Part shown: positions 52,305 through 60,772 of the stretch, one piece after another
Position numbering within the stretch: position 1 is the stretch's first letter
Layout of the letters: every line of letters begins with the position of its first letter
Source: Halanaerobium saccharolyticum subsp. saccharolyticum DSM 6643
GTDB lineage: Bacteria > Bacillota > Halanaerobiia > Halanaerobiales > Halanaerobiaceae
Assembly: GCF_000350165.1 (NCBI RefSeq)
Contig: NZ_CAUI01000021.1
Coordinates: 248,001-312,000 of the forward strand
DNA length: 64,000 nt
Reading direction: 5' to 3'
Notes under the pieces: model-generated
The model's input: the letters and a program-made list of their open reading frames with translations, nothing else
What the model was told of the DNA's origin: nothing
Database searches by the model: none
Program-made: the position numbers and the translations under genes

Positions 52305-53435
52305 ATGTTAGATAAGATTTCACTATTTGTCCAGTCAACAGGTTATTTAAATCTGGGCTTAGGACAATTTATAATGATTATCATTGCCTCTATACTTTTA
52401 TATTTGGCAGTGGTTAAAGAATATGAGCCACTACTATTAGTACCAATCAGTTTTGGAATGCTTTTAGTTAATCTTCCTTTGGGAGGATTAATGGCAGCAG
52501 GAAAAGATGGTCAAGTTGGAGGTTTATTATATTACCTTTATCAAGGTGTAAAATTGGGGATTTATCCTCCAATTATCTTTATGGGTGTTGGAGCCTGGAC
52601 TGATTTTGGTCCAATGATAGCTCAGCCGAAAACAGCTCTATTGGGGGCAGCAGCACAGTTTGGTATATTTGCTACTATTTTTGGAGCAATTGCCCTTGGT
52701 TTTTCACCTGCAGAAGCAGGAGCAGTGGGAATCATTGGTGGAGCAGATGGCCCAACAGCAATCTTTGCTGCCAGTCAGTTAGCACCACATTTGCTGGGAC
52801 CAATTGCTGTAGCAGCTTATTCTTATATGGCTCTAGTACCGATTATTCAGCCGCCCATTATGAAAGCATTAACCACTAAAGAAGAGCGTCAGGTAAAAAT
52901 GGAGCAGTTAAGGCATGTAACAAAAAAAGAAAAGATTATTTTCCCAATTGCTGTAACTTTGCTTGGAGGTTTACTAGTTCCTACTGCTTTACCTCTTTTA
53001 GGAAGCTTAATGTTTGGTAATTTAATGCGTGAGGTAGGGGTAGTTGATCGTTTACTTAAAACAACTCAAAATGCTTTAATGAACATAGTTACCCTATTTT
53101 TAGGATTAACTGTTGGCGCAACAGCCAGTGCTGAAGCATTTTTAAATGCTCAGACTCTTGGTATTTTAGTTTTAGGATTAGTTGCTTTTAGTTTTGGTAC
53201 GGCAACAGGAGTACTGCTTGGAAAATTAATGCATCGTTTAAGTGGCGGCAAAATTAATCCACTGATTGGAGCAGCAGGAGTTTCTGCAGTTCCAATGGCA
53301 GCCAGAGTTGTACAGAAAGTTGGTCAGGAAGAAAACCCTTCTAATCACCTTTTAATGCATGCTATGGGGCCAAATTTTGCTGGTGTTATTGGATCTGCAA
53401 TTGCAGCAGGTACCTTACTTTCAATTCTTGGTTAA
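52305..53435 (+). CDS. mmdB: Na+-pumping decarboxylase beta subunit
   Basis: A 376-residue integral membrane protein with about ten helices. The Na+-binding hallmark [16 protein letters not shown] near residue 143 is intact, and the second conserved region near residue 316-330 ([20 protein letters not shown]) is also present. It decarboxylates carboxybiotin and exports Na+ ions. In a saline anaerobe this couples the free energy of methylmalonyl-CoA decarboxylation directly to a sodium gradient. ATG is 11 bases after the carrier gene. A moderate terminator follows at 53484. Confidence 0.93.
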   Translation: MLDKISLFVQSTGYLNLGLGQFIMIIIASILLYLAVVKEYEPLLLVPISFGMLLVNLPLGGLMAAGKDGQVGGLLYYLYQGVKLGIYPPIIFMGVGAWTDFGPMIAQPKTALLGAAAQFGIFATIFGAIALGFSPAEAGAVGIIGGADGPTAIFAASQLAPHLLGPIAVAAYSYMALVPIIQPPIMKALTTKEERQVKMEQLRHVTKKEKIIFPIAVTLLGGLLVPTALPLLGSLMFGNLMREVGVVDRLLKTTQNALMNIVTLFLGLTVGATASAEAFLNAQTLGILVLGLVAFSFGTATGVLLGKLMHRLSGGKINPLIGAAGVSAVPMAARVVQKVGQEENPSNHLLMHAMGPNFAGVIGSAIAAGTLLSILG

Positions 53436-53483
53436 AAATTAATTATAGTTAAATTATAAAAAATATATAAAGCATAAGATTAG

Positions 53484-53515
53484 GCCAGCAGTTAGACTGC
53501 CGGCTTAATTTTAAA
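53484..53515 (+). terminator. Moderate terminator after mmdB
   Basis: GCCAGCAGT (53484-53492) pairs with ACTGCCGGC (53496-53504) except for one mismatch, with a 3-base loop, followed by TTAATTTT. The tail is weak, so part of transcription may continue into the 2-oxoglutarate oxidoreductase genes. The rest of the 267-base gap has AGTAGAG repeats (near 53618) and a small hairpin GCCTG-TAAT-CAGGC near 53651, but no gene. Confidence 0.6.
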
Positions 53516-53702
53516 CTATAATTGTCAGAAAATTAAATAAATAGTTATATTCTGTTTATTTAAAATTAATAGTGTTTTATAGATAAATTTACTAAATCTT
53601 AAATATTTTTGTAAAAAGTAGAGAGTAGAGAGCAGCTGGCTTCATCTCCGCCTGTAATCAGGCAGTAAGATTGTAAAAAATCTATTTTTAAGGAGTGAAA
53701 AT

Positions 53703-53909
53703 ATGGCCAGAGGTGAGAGGGTAAAATTAGAAAATCCTGACTGGTGTAAAAATTGCGGAATTTGTGTTTCGGTTTGTCCCACTGATATTTTAGTTAAAGG
53801 TAGGGATAGAGTCGAAATAGTTGATTTAGAAAAGTGTATAGGCTGTCAAAATTGTGAATTAATCTGTCCTGATTTTGTGCTGAAGGTGGTGGCTGATGAT
53901 GAAAACTAA
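53703..53909 (+). CDS. korD: 2-oxoglutarate:ferredoxin oxidoreductase, delta (ferredoxin) subunit
   Basis: A 68-residue protein with two [4Fe-4S] clusters: CKNCGICVSVCP near residue 16 and CIGCQNCELICP near 46, the standard 8Fe ferredoxin spacing. It passes electrons from the thiamine-pyrophosphate site to free ferredoxin. The first gene of korDABC; its last 14 bases overlap korA. ATG follows AAGGAGTG. Confidence 0.9.
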   Translation: MARGERVKLENPDWCKNCGICVSVCPTDILVKGRDRVEIVDLEKCIGCQNCELICPDFVLKVVADDEN

Positions 53910-55059
53910 AATATATAAACCTGAAAAAAGAGCTGTTCTTACTCAGGGAGATCAAGCGGTTGTAGAAGGTGCCCTGGCAGCAGGTGTTAGTTTTTTTGCA
54001 GGTTATCCAATAACCCCAGCTTCTGAAATAGCTGAAGGTTTTGCCAGAGAGCTCCCTAAAAGAGGCGGTAAGTTTTTACAGATGGAGGATGAGATTGCTG
54101 GGATGGCAGCAGCAGTGGGAGCTTCATTAGCGGGGAAAAAAGCTATTACTGCTACTAGTGGACCTGGTTTTGCTTTGAAACAAGAAAATTTAGGATTTGC
54201 AACAATGATAGAAGCACCGGTAGTTGTTGTAAATGTTCAAAGAGTTGGACCGTCTACTGGACTACCAACATCTCCTTCTCAAGGAGATGTCATGCAGACC
54301 CGCTGGGGAAGAAACGGTGACCAAGAAATAATTGCGCTGGCGCCGGCATCAGTTGCAGAAAGTTATGAGCTGACAATTAAGGCTGTAAATTTAAGCGAAA
54401 AATTTAGGCAGCCGGTAGTTTTGCTTTTAGATGAGGTTATTGGACATTTGAGAGAGAAGATTTATTTAAAAAATAGTAATGAAATTGAAATTTACGACCG
54501 TAAAAAACCTAAACCTGATCAAAATCCAGCTGATTATTTGCCGTATCAGTTAACAGATGATTTGATACCTCCAATGGCTGATTATGGCAGTGGACTTAAA
54601 TATCATACAAGTGGGCTTTTCCATGACCAAAGTGGTTTTCCAGATGGGAAAAAGGAAACTGCTAAGTTAATGCAGGATCGGCTTCATAATAAACTTCATG
54701 ATAATCTGGATCAAATTATTTTATATGAAAAAGATATCAGAAGTGACGATAGAGTAGCTGTATTAAGCTATGGTTCAACTGCTAGAACTGCAATTAGTGC
54801 AGTTAATACAGGCCGTAAGGACAATCTGAAAGCAGGTTGGTTTAAGTTACAGACAATTTGGCCATTTGCAGAAGAGGCAGTGGCAGAACTTGCTTCTCAG
54901 GTAGAAACAATTATTGTTCCTGAATTAAATCAAGGCCAGCTAATTAGGGAAATAAAAAGAGCAGCTGCAGGTAAAGCTAAAGTTCTTGGTCTAAATTCTT
55001 ATGCAGGAGAACTAATTAAGCCAGAAGAAATTAGAGCGTTGCTGGAGGAGGTATTATAA
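53896..55059 (+). CDS. korA: 2-oxoglutarate:ferredoxin oxidoreductase, alpha subunit
   Basis: A 387-residue alpha subunit of the KorA type. The N-terminal pyrimidine-type domain has GALAAGVSFFAGYPITPASEI near residue 21, AGKKAITATSGPGFALKQEN near 76 and RVGPSTGLPTSPSQGD near 115. The substrate-binding and dimer domain follows, ending in the helical C-terminus. The TxxxP pattern GYPITPASE favours 2-oxoglutarate over pyruvate enzymes, and the neighbouring mutase makes succinyl-CoA the sensible product. Either ATG 53896 or 53899 may be used. It shares the stop/start base with korB (TAATG). Confidence 0.88.
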   Translation: MMKTKIYKPEKRAVLTQGDQAVVEGALAAGVSFFAGYPITPASEIAEGFARELPKRGGKFLQMEDEIAGMAAAVGASLAGKKAITATSGPGFALKQENLGFATMIEAPVVVVNVQRVGPSTGLPTSPSQGDVMQTRWGRNGDQEIIALAPASVAESYELTIKAVNLSEKFRQPVVLLLDEVIGHLREKIYLKNSNEIEIYDRKKPKPDQNPADYLPYQLTDDLIPPMADYGSGLKYHTSGLFHDQSGFPDGKKETAKLMQDRLHNKLHDNLDQIILYEKDIRSDDRVAVLSYGSTARTAISAVNTGRKDNLKAGWFKLQTIWPFAEEAVAELASQVETIIVPELNQGQLIREIKRAAAGKAKVLGLNSYAGELIKPEEIRALLEEVL

Positions 55060-55883
55060 TGGATTTTGACAAATATTTAAGAAAAGATAAACTACCTCAT
55101 ATCTGGTGTCCTGGTTGTGGACATGGGACAATTTTAAATTCATTTATTAGAGCTTTTGCTGAAAGCAATCTTGACCAAGACAAAACTGTTATAATTTCTG
55201 GTATTGGTTGTTCTGGTAGAGCTACAGGGTATTTAAATTTTGATACTCTGCATACTACTCATGGTAGAGCTATAGCTTTTGCAACTGGAGTAAAAATGGC
55301 AAATCCGGAGCTGAATGTAATTGTAATGACCGGTGATGGGGATGGATCAGCAATTGGAGGTAACCATTTGATTCATGCAGCTCGTAGAAATATTGATCTG
55401 AGTGTAATTTTATTTAACAATCAAATATATGGAATGACAGGAGGTCAATTTTCTCCGATGACTCCAACCGGTGATCTGGCAACTACTTCTCCTTATGGAA
55501 ATATAGATCAGAATTTTGATTTAGCAAGACTTGTAGAAGGAGCGGGCGGTACTTTTATAGCTCGTGGTGCATCCTATAATCCAAGACAGCTAAAAAAATT
55601 ATATTTAGCAGCTTTAAAACACAAAGGATTCTCTTTTGTAGAAAGTTTTTCTCAGTGTCCAGTTAGTTATGGTCGGCAAAATAATTCTGGTGATGCTGTC
55701 AAAATGCTTAAAAAACAAGAGCAAAATACAATTGATTTCAAAAAATGGCAGGAGCTTAGTCCTGAAGAAAAAACAGAAAAGTATCCTCTAGGAATTTTAA
55801 AAGAGGTTGATAACCCGGAAAGCGAATATACAGAACGCTACCAAAAAATAATAGAAAAACTAAATAAAGAGGAGGCTTTATAA
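55059..55883 (+). CDS. korB: 2-oxoglutarate:ferredoxin oxidoreductase, beta (TPP) subunit
   Basis: A 274-residue beta subunit. The FeS/TPP entry WCPGCGHG lies near residue 17. The TPP motif MTGDGDGSAIGGNHLIHAAR near 90 and NNQIYGMTGGQFSPMTPTG near 122 complete the cofactor site. It contains the thiamine diphosphate that decarboxylates 2-oxoglutarate. It is coupled to korA and korC by TAATG-type junctions, so the subunits should be made in equal amounts. Confidence 0.9.
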   Translation: MDFDKYLRKDKLPHIWCPGCGHGTILNSFIRAFAESNLDQDKTVIISGIGCSGRATGYLNFDTLHTTHGRAIAFATGVKMANPELNVIVMTGDGDGSAIGGNHLIHAARRNIDLSVILFNNQIYGMTGGQFSPMTPTGDLATTSPYGNIDQNFDLARLVEGAGGTFIARGASYNPRQLKKLYLAALKHKGFSFVESFSQCPVSYGRQNNSGDAVKMLKKQEQNTIDFKKWQELSPEEKTEKYPLGILKEVDNPESEYTERYQKIIEKLNKEEAL

Positions 55884-56455
55884 TGGGCAGATATGAGATC
55901 AGATTAAGCGGTGCTGGTGGTCAAGGAATGATTCTTGCAGGGATTATTTTAGCAGAAGCAGGAGTTATGGTTGACGACTTAAATGTCAGTCAGAGTCAAT
56001 CGTATGGTCCTGAATCAAGAGGAGGAGCCAGCAGAGCAGAAGTTGTATTTGATGAAGATCAGATTGATTTTCCAAAAGTTATCAAACCTGACCTTTTAGT
56101 CTGTTTAACTCAAGAAGCTTTTGAGCAGTATGGAAGAGATTTAAAAAATTATGGAGTTATTATTGCTGACAGTAATATTGACATTTCAAAAATAGATTCT
56201 GAACTTAAGGATAATATTTATCAGCTTGATATTTTGGATTTGGCAGCAAAAAAAATAGGTAAAGAAATTTCAGCTAATATGATTGTTTTAGGTATTATTG
56301 CCAGAATAATCCAAAAAAAGATATCTGTAGAATTTATTAAAAAAGCAATTATTGAAAAAGTACCACCTAAGACCGTTGATGATAATATAGAAGCATTTGA
56401 ACTTGGTTTTGATCTCAAATTAGATAAGAGGAGTTATGCTTATGGGAGAATATAA
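55883..56455 (+). CDS. korC: 2-oxoglutarate:ferredoxin oxidoreductase, gamma subunit
   Basis: A 190-residue gamma subunit with the CoA-binding-type fold: [20 protein letters not shown] near residue 6, [19 protein letters not shown] near 38 and [14 protein letters not shown] near 132. It completes the KorDABC enzyme, which cleaves 2-oxoglutarate with CoA to succinyl-CoA, CO2 and reduced ferredoxin. It overlaps the start of the mutase gene by about 14 bases, tying the two steps together. Confidence 0.9.
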   Translation: MGRYEIRLSGAGGQGMILAGIILAEAGVMVDDLNVSQSQSYGPESRGGASRAEVVFDEDQIDFPKVIKPDLLVCLTQEAFEQYGRDLKNYGVIIADSNIDISKIDSELKDNIYQLDILDLAAKKIGKEISANMIVLGIIARIIQKKISVEFIKKAIIEKVPPKTVDDNIEAFELGFDLKLDKRSYAYGRI

Positions 56456-58142
56456 AAATAAGAAGCAGAAAGAAAATAACTTATCTGACCTAAAAAAAGC
56501 CGAGAAAGAGTGGCAGGAAAAAAAATATCAAAAAACGGTTGATCGTTTTGGCTTACGAAAAGATAATTTTGAATCTGAGGCGGGAAAAGAGCCTAAAGCT
56601 CTATACACACCATTAGATTTAGAAAATATTGATTATCAGCAGGACCTTTCTTTTCCGGGTGAATTTCCTTATACTCGTGGAGTATATTCAACAATGTATC
56701 GCTCTCGTTTCTGGACAATGAGGCAGTACTCTGGTTTTGGAACAGCTGAAGAAACAAATCAGCGCTTTAAATATCTTTTAAATCAAGGACAAACTGGTTT
56801 AAGTGTAGCCTTTGATTTACCAACACAGATTGCTTATGATTCTGATCATCTTCTGGCTGAGGGAGAAGTTGGGAGAGTTGGCGTAGCAATTGATAGTGTT
56901 GAAGATATGCAGCGTTTGTTTGCTGATATTCCTCTAGATGAAGTAAGTACTTCAATGACTATCAATTCACCAGCAGCTGTTATTTTGGCAATGTATATTG
57001 TTACGGCTGAAGAACAGGGTGTTGATCAAAAAAAACTAACTGGAACTATTCAAAATGACATTTTAAAAGAATATATAGCAAGGGGAACTTATGTCTATCC
57101 ACCTGAAGCTTCTTTGAGATTGATAACTGACATATTTGAATACTGCTCACAAGAAATGCCGGGCTTTAATACTATTAGTATCAGCGGCTATCATATTCGA
57201 GAAGCTGGCGCTAATGCAGTTCAAGAATTGGCATTTACTCTGGCAGATGCAATAGAATATGTGAAAGCAGCTTTGAAAATTGGTCTAGATATTGATGATT
57301 TTGCACCCCGTTTATCTTTTTTCTTTGCTTCACAGATGAATATCATGGAAGAAACAGCTAAATTCAGAGCTGCACGTAAACTTTGGGCTGAGATTATAGA
57401 AGAACGTTTTGATGCTAGAAAAGAAAAGTCTAAACTTTTACGGTTTCATACTCAAACTGCTGGAACAGCATTAACTGCTGAGCAGCCTTTAAATAATATA
57501 ATTCGAGTAACAATTCAAGCTCTTGCAGCAGTTATGGGAGGGACTCAATCTTTGCATACCAATTCATATGATGAGGCGCTTTCTCTTCCATCTGAAGAAG
57601 CTGTTGAAATTGCTTTAAGAACGCAGCAGATAATTGCTGAAGAAAGTGGGATTGCAGATGTAATTGACCCTTTAGGAGGTTCCTATTATTTAGAAGATTT
57701 AACAGCTTCTTTTGTTGAAAAGACAAAAAAATATTTAGATAAAATTGATCAACTTGGTGGAATGGTGGAAGCTATTAAAACAGGATATGTACAGCAAGAA
57801 ATTCAGGATAGTGCTTATCAGAAACAAAAAGAAATTGATGAGGGAGAAAAAATAGTTGTTGGAATAAATAAATATCGAAGAAATAATCAAAGTGCCGAAA
57901 TGGATCTACTGAAAGTTGATTCAAGTCTGGAAAAAGCACAAAAAAAACGTTTAAATAATTTAAAAAAAGAAAGAAATCAACATTTTGTTCAAAAGACTCT
58001 GGAAAAGGTCAAATCTGCAGCTGAAACTGGCGATAATTTAATGCCTCCGATAATTGAAGCTGTAAGAGCTAAAGCAACTTTAAATGAAATTAGTGATCAG
58101 TTGCGAGATGTTTTTGGAGAATATCAAAATAGAAATATTTAA
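56442..58142 (+). CDS. Methylmalonyl-CoA mutase, large catalytic subunit
   Basis: A 566-residue catalytic subunit without a B12 domain. ATG 56442 is nine bases after AAGAGGAG; ATG 56436 is closer than usual. The TIM-barrel starts with [20 protein letters not shown] near residue 75 and the substrate residues continue through [17 protein letters not shown]. Also present are [25 protein letters not shown] and [20 protein letters not shown] near 368. The cobalamin part is the separate 127-residue protein at 48029. This is the last gene of the kor operon and supplies the step after succinyl-CoA. It ends in a terminator. Confidence 0.93.
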   Translation: MGEYKNKKQKENNLSDLKKAEKEWQEKKYQKTVDRFGLRKDNFESEAGKEPKALYTPLDLENIDYQQDLSFPGEFPYTRGVYSTMYRSRFWTMRQYSGFGTAEETNQRFKYLLNQGQTGLSVAFDLPTQIAYDSDHLLAEGEVGRVGVAIDSVEDMQRLFADIPLDEVSTSMTINSPAAVILAMYIVTAEEQGVDQKKLTGTIQNDILKEYIARGTYVYPPEASLRLITDIFEYCSQEMPGFNTISISGYHIREAGANAVQELAFTLADAIEYVKAALKIGLDIDDFAPRLSFFFASQMNIMEETAKFRAARKLWAEIIEERFDARKEKSKLLRFHTQTAGTALTAEQPLNNIIRVTIQALAAVMGGTQSLHTNSYDEALSLPSEEAVEIALRTQQIIAEESGIADVIDPLGGSYYLEDLTASFVEKTKKYLDKIDQLGGMVEAIKTGYVQQEIQDSAYQKQKEIDEGEKIVVGINKYRRNNQSAEMDLLKVDSSLEKAQKKRLNNLKKERNQHFVQKTLEKVKSAAETGDNLMPPIIEAVRAKATLNEISDQLRDVFGEYQNRNI

Positions 58143-58153
58143 TTATTATTAAA

Positions 58154-58180
58154 AATCCTGTCTTTAGAGGCAGGGTTTTT
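58154..58180 (+). terminator. Terminator after the methylmalonyl-CoA cluster
   Basis: AATCCTGTCT pairs with AGGCAGGGTT (two wobble pairs) around TTAG and is followed by five T. Confidence 0.88.
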
Positions 58181-58283
58181 GTCTTATATAAAGAAATATA
58201 ATTTTAAGTGGTGATTTTTTTAGATCTTATTAGTTTTTAAATTTAAATTTATAATTAGGGAAAAGTTGAAGGAGGATTAATTT

Positions 58284-58592
58284 ATGTCAAAAAATAAAAA
58301 TGAGCATTTGAAACAGAAACTTAATAATATAACAGAAGAAATTGTTTTAGAAAAGCTAGATGATTTTCTTAAAAGAGAAGAGTTTACCGATGTTTGTAAG
58401 GATGAAAAATGTTTATTAGATATGGCAACATATGCTTTGAATCGTTTACCAGCAAAATATGTTACCTCATCAAAAGGGGAGGCTTTTTCTAAAACAGAAG
58501 AACTTGAACAGCAGCATTCAGCTGATGTAATTTCTGTAGTAATTAAGGCTATTAAAGTAGTATCTGAAAACGATAATAATTATGACAAATAA
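58284..58592 (+). CDS. ComFB-like late-competence family protein
   Basis: A 102-residue protein of the ComFB family: CKDEKCLLDMATYALNRLPA near residue 38 with the Cys pair and the ALNxLP core, then KYVTSSKGEAFSK and the C-terminal VISVVIKAIKVVSE. In cyanobacteria, relatives bind cyclic di-GMP; in Bacillus the role is unclear. Whether the fold binds a nucleotide here cannot be seen. ATG follows GGAGG. The AI-2E permease gene follows 32 bases later. Confidence 0.75.
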   Translation: MSKNKNEHLKQKLNNITEEIVLEKLDDFLKREEFTDVCKDEKCLLDMATYALNRLPAKYVTSSKGEAFSKTEELEQQHSADVISVVIKAIKVVSENDNNYDK

Positions 58593-58624
58593 TTTTAATT
58601 GGATAAAATATTAGGAGAGATATT

Positions 58625-59698
58625 ATGATAAATGAACGATTTTTTAAAACTGGACATGCAATAATTATCTTATTAGTTATAATATTTCTTTTGGGACAGA
58701 TACCATATTTTATGGTTCCTTTGACTTCAGTAATGAGTTTTATTTTACTACCTCTATTATTCAGTACATTTTTATATTATTTAATGAGACCACTTGTCAG
58801 ATATTTATATAAATGGATAAATATCAAATCATTAGCTATAGTTATTTCATTACTGATTGTTCTTGCTTTACTAATAATTGTATTTTATTTTGGCGGTAGT
58901 ATTATTTATGACCAGGGCAAAGAGTTAAGTCAGAGTTTAAGTGGTAATTATAATTATATCTATAATTTGATTCTTTCTATAATTCAAAATTTAAAAGAAT
59001 ATATTGATTTCAATAATTCTTTTTTAGAAGAGTTAAATTTAAGAGAAAGAATATTTTCTTATGCAAATGAACTTGCCCAAAAGCTTTCATCTTATAATTA
59101 TATGGGTATTTTTAGTTCTATTACTAATTTTGGTCTCATAATTTTACTGATACCTTTTATTGTTTTTTATCTACTTAAAGATGATCAAAAAATATTTAAT
59201 AATTTTATGAAAATCATTCCAGAATCTAAAAAAAGAAGAGTAGAAAAATTGGCTGAAGAAATTGATCATTTACTTGCTACTTTTATTAGTTCACAATTAG
59301 TTGTGGCCTTCTTTTTAGGATTAGTAATGTTTATTGGGTTTTTGCTAATTGGGCTTCCAAATGCAGTTGCACTGTCTTTTATCGCGATGATAACTTCCTT
59401 AATTCCAATTATTGGGCCATTTTTTGGTAGTTTGCCTGCTGTTTTTGTTGCTGTTACAAACAGTTGGTTTTTGTTTTTGGGAGTGTTGGTAATTATTGTG
59501 GTTGCACAGTATTTAGAAGGTAATTTGATTAGGCCTTTGGTTCAAGGGCGACGCTTAGAAATTCATCCAATAGTGGTATTATTTGTAGTTTTATCCGGTG
59601 TGTATTTATTTGGTTTTATCGGGGCCTTAACAGCTGTTCCTCTATATGTAGTTTTGAGATTGGTTTTTAAGAAGAAATATATTGATAAAGAATTTTAA
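58625..59698 (+). CDS. AI-2E/PerM family transporter
   Basis: A 357-residue membrane protein of the AI-2 exporter-like (PerM) family, with seven or eight helices. Residues 1-100 hold the first helices, a cytoplasmic/soluble middle segment follows (about 100-150), and the conserved C-terminal part has IPIIGPFFGSLPAVFVA near 262, QYLEGNLIRPLVQGRRLEIHP near 300 and GFIGALTAVPLYVVLRL. Members move autoinducer-2 or act as Na+/H+ antiporters in some halophiles; the substrate is not known here. ATG follows AGGAGAG. It ends at a palindromic repeat that also serves as terminator. Confidence 0.82.
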   Translation: MINERFFKTGHAIIILLVIIFLLGQIPYFMVPLTSVMSFILLPLLFSTFLYYLMRPLVRYLYKWINIKSLAIVISLLIVLALLIIVFYFGGSIIYDQGKELSQSLSGNYNYIYNLILSIIQNLKEYIDFNNSFLEELNLRERIFSYANELAQKLSSYNYMGIFSSITNFGLIILLIPFIVFYLLKDDQKIFNNFMKIIPESKKRRVEKLAEEIDHLLATFISSQLVVAFFLGLVMFIGFLLIGLPNAVALSFIAMITSLIPIIGPFFGSLPAVFVAVTNSWFLFLGVLVIIVVAQYLEGNLIRPLVQGRRLEIHPIVVLFVVLSGVYLFGFIGALTAVPLYVVLRLVFKKKYIDKEF

Positions 59699-59723
59699 AT
59701 TGATTGGTGATTGGTTGATTGTT

Positions 59724-59780
59724 GATTGGTACCAAGTGTCTGGAAATAATTTCCAGGTACTTAGTACCAATCTTTTTTTT
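59724..59780 (+). repeat. Palindromic repeat, copy 2, acting as a terminator; flanked by TGATTGG tandem repeats
   Basis: Arms of about 24 bases (59724 onward and ending at 59772) flank the centre GAAATAATTTCC, with GGTACC at the start of the core. Only one mismatch and two wobble pairs break the stem. Eight T follow. The core arm matches 14 of 20 positions of copy 1 (13568). Just upstream (59700-59729) a 7-8-base unit, TTGATTGG or TGATTGG, is repeated about four times. It ends the AI-2E gene transcript. Confidence 0.8.
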
Positions 59781-59811
59781 TGTAATTTTGATTACTTTTT
59801 TAACTAAATCC

Positions 59812-59868
59812 TTGACTAAAGTTGAGTAATGTTGTAGGATATAAGTAACACAATGTTGAGTAGATTAC
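59812..59868 (+). promoter_or_regulatory. Promoter of suf operon with repeated GTTGAGTA sites
   Basis: TTGACT (59812-59817) and TAGGAT (59835-59840) are 17 bases apart. The 8-base word GTTGAGTA occurs at 59821-59828 and again at 59855-59862, and AATGTTG occurs twice in the same stretch. Repeats straddling the promoter suggest a repressor site; an Rrf2/IscR-type iron-sulfur sensor would be the usual controller, though I see no such gene in the window. Confidence 0.55.
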
Positions 59869-59894
59869 TTTATTATAAGGAGATGACATAGATT

Positions 59895-60671
59895 ATGGAT
59901 AAAAAACTGCTAAAAGTATCTAATTTGAAATCTAAAGTTGAAGATGAAAATATATTAAATGGAATTAATTTAGAGGTTAACAAAGGTGAACTTCATGTAA
60001 TTATGGGTCCTAACGGGGCTGGAAAATCAACTCTAGCAAATGTTTTGATGGGCCACCCAGAACACAAGATTACAGATGGAGAAATTGAATTTGATGGTGA
60101 AAATATAAATGAATTAGCAGTAGATAAAAGAGCGAAAAAAGGTATTTTCTTATCATTTCAATATCCCCAAGAAATACCTGGGGTAACTGTGGAAAATTTT
60201 CTCCGTACAGCTAAAACTGCAGTAAGTGGAGAACAACAGAGTATATTTGATTTTAAATTTCTATTAGAAGAAAAAATGAATTTGTTAGATATTGATCAAT
60301 CTTATGCAGATAGATATTTAAATAAAGGTTTTTCTGGTGGCGAAAAAAAGAAGAATGAAATTTTGCAGATGGCAGTTTTAGAGCCTAAACTTGCTATCTT
60401 AGACGAAACAGATTCTGGTCTTGATGTAGATGCAACTAAAACAGTTGCTAAGGGTATTAAAAAGTTGGCTTCTAAAGATAATGCAATGATAATAATTACT
60501 CATCATAACCAGATTTTAGATTATTTAAAGCCAGACTATGTCCATGTTTTAGTTGATGGTAGAATAGCTAAATCAGGAGATATGTCACTAGCTAAAGAAA
60601 TTGAAGATGAAGGATATGCAGAATATAAAGAAGAAGCTCTAAATGAAAGCAATTCGAAAAGCAACTGTTAA
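59895..60671 (+). CDS. sufC: Fe-S cluster assembly ATPase SufC
   Basis: A 258-residue ABC-type ATPase. Walker A GPNGAGKST near residue 37, the Q-loop LSFQYPQEIPGVTVENFLRT near 91 typical of SufC, signature FSGGEKKKNEILQM near 150, and Walker B LAILDETDSGLDVDA near 167. It drives the SufBCD scaffold that builds iron-sulfur clusters in the cytoplasm. First gene of a sufCBDS operon, the order typical of Firmicutes. ATG at 59895 follows AAGGAG. About 100 bases separate it from sufB. Confidence 0.95.
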   Translation: MDKKLLKVSNLKSKVEDENILNGINLEVNKGELHVIMGPNGAGKSTLANVLMGHPEHKITDGEIEFDGENINELAVDKRAKKGIFLSFQYPQEIPGVTVENFLRTAKTAVSGEQQSIFDFKFLLEEKMNLLDIDQSYADRYLNKGFSGGEKKKNEILQMAVLEPKLAILDETDSGLDVDATKTVAKGIKKLASKDNAMIIITHHNQILDYLKPDYVHVLVDGRIAKSGDMSLAKEIEDEGYAEYKEEALNESNSKSNC

Positions 60672-60772
60672 TCAATTTTTTGATTGATATGACAATTAAT
60701 GAAATCAGTTTTGGGGGATTTAAAGATTTTAAATATAGATTTTAATGTTTTAAGAACAGGGAGGTTTTTTAG

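Noticed and set aside
59700-59780. TGATTGG repeats as a CRISPR array
   Set aside because: Units are 7-8 bases, directly adjacent and without spacers; no cas genes are present.
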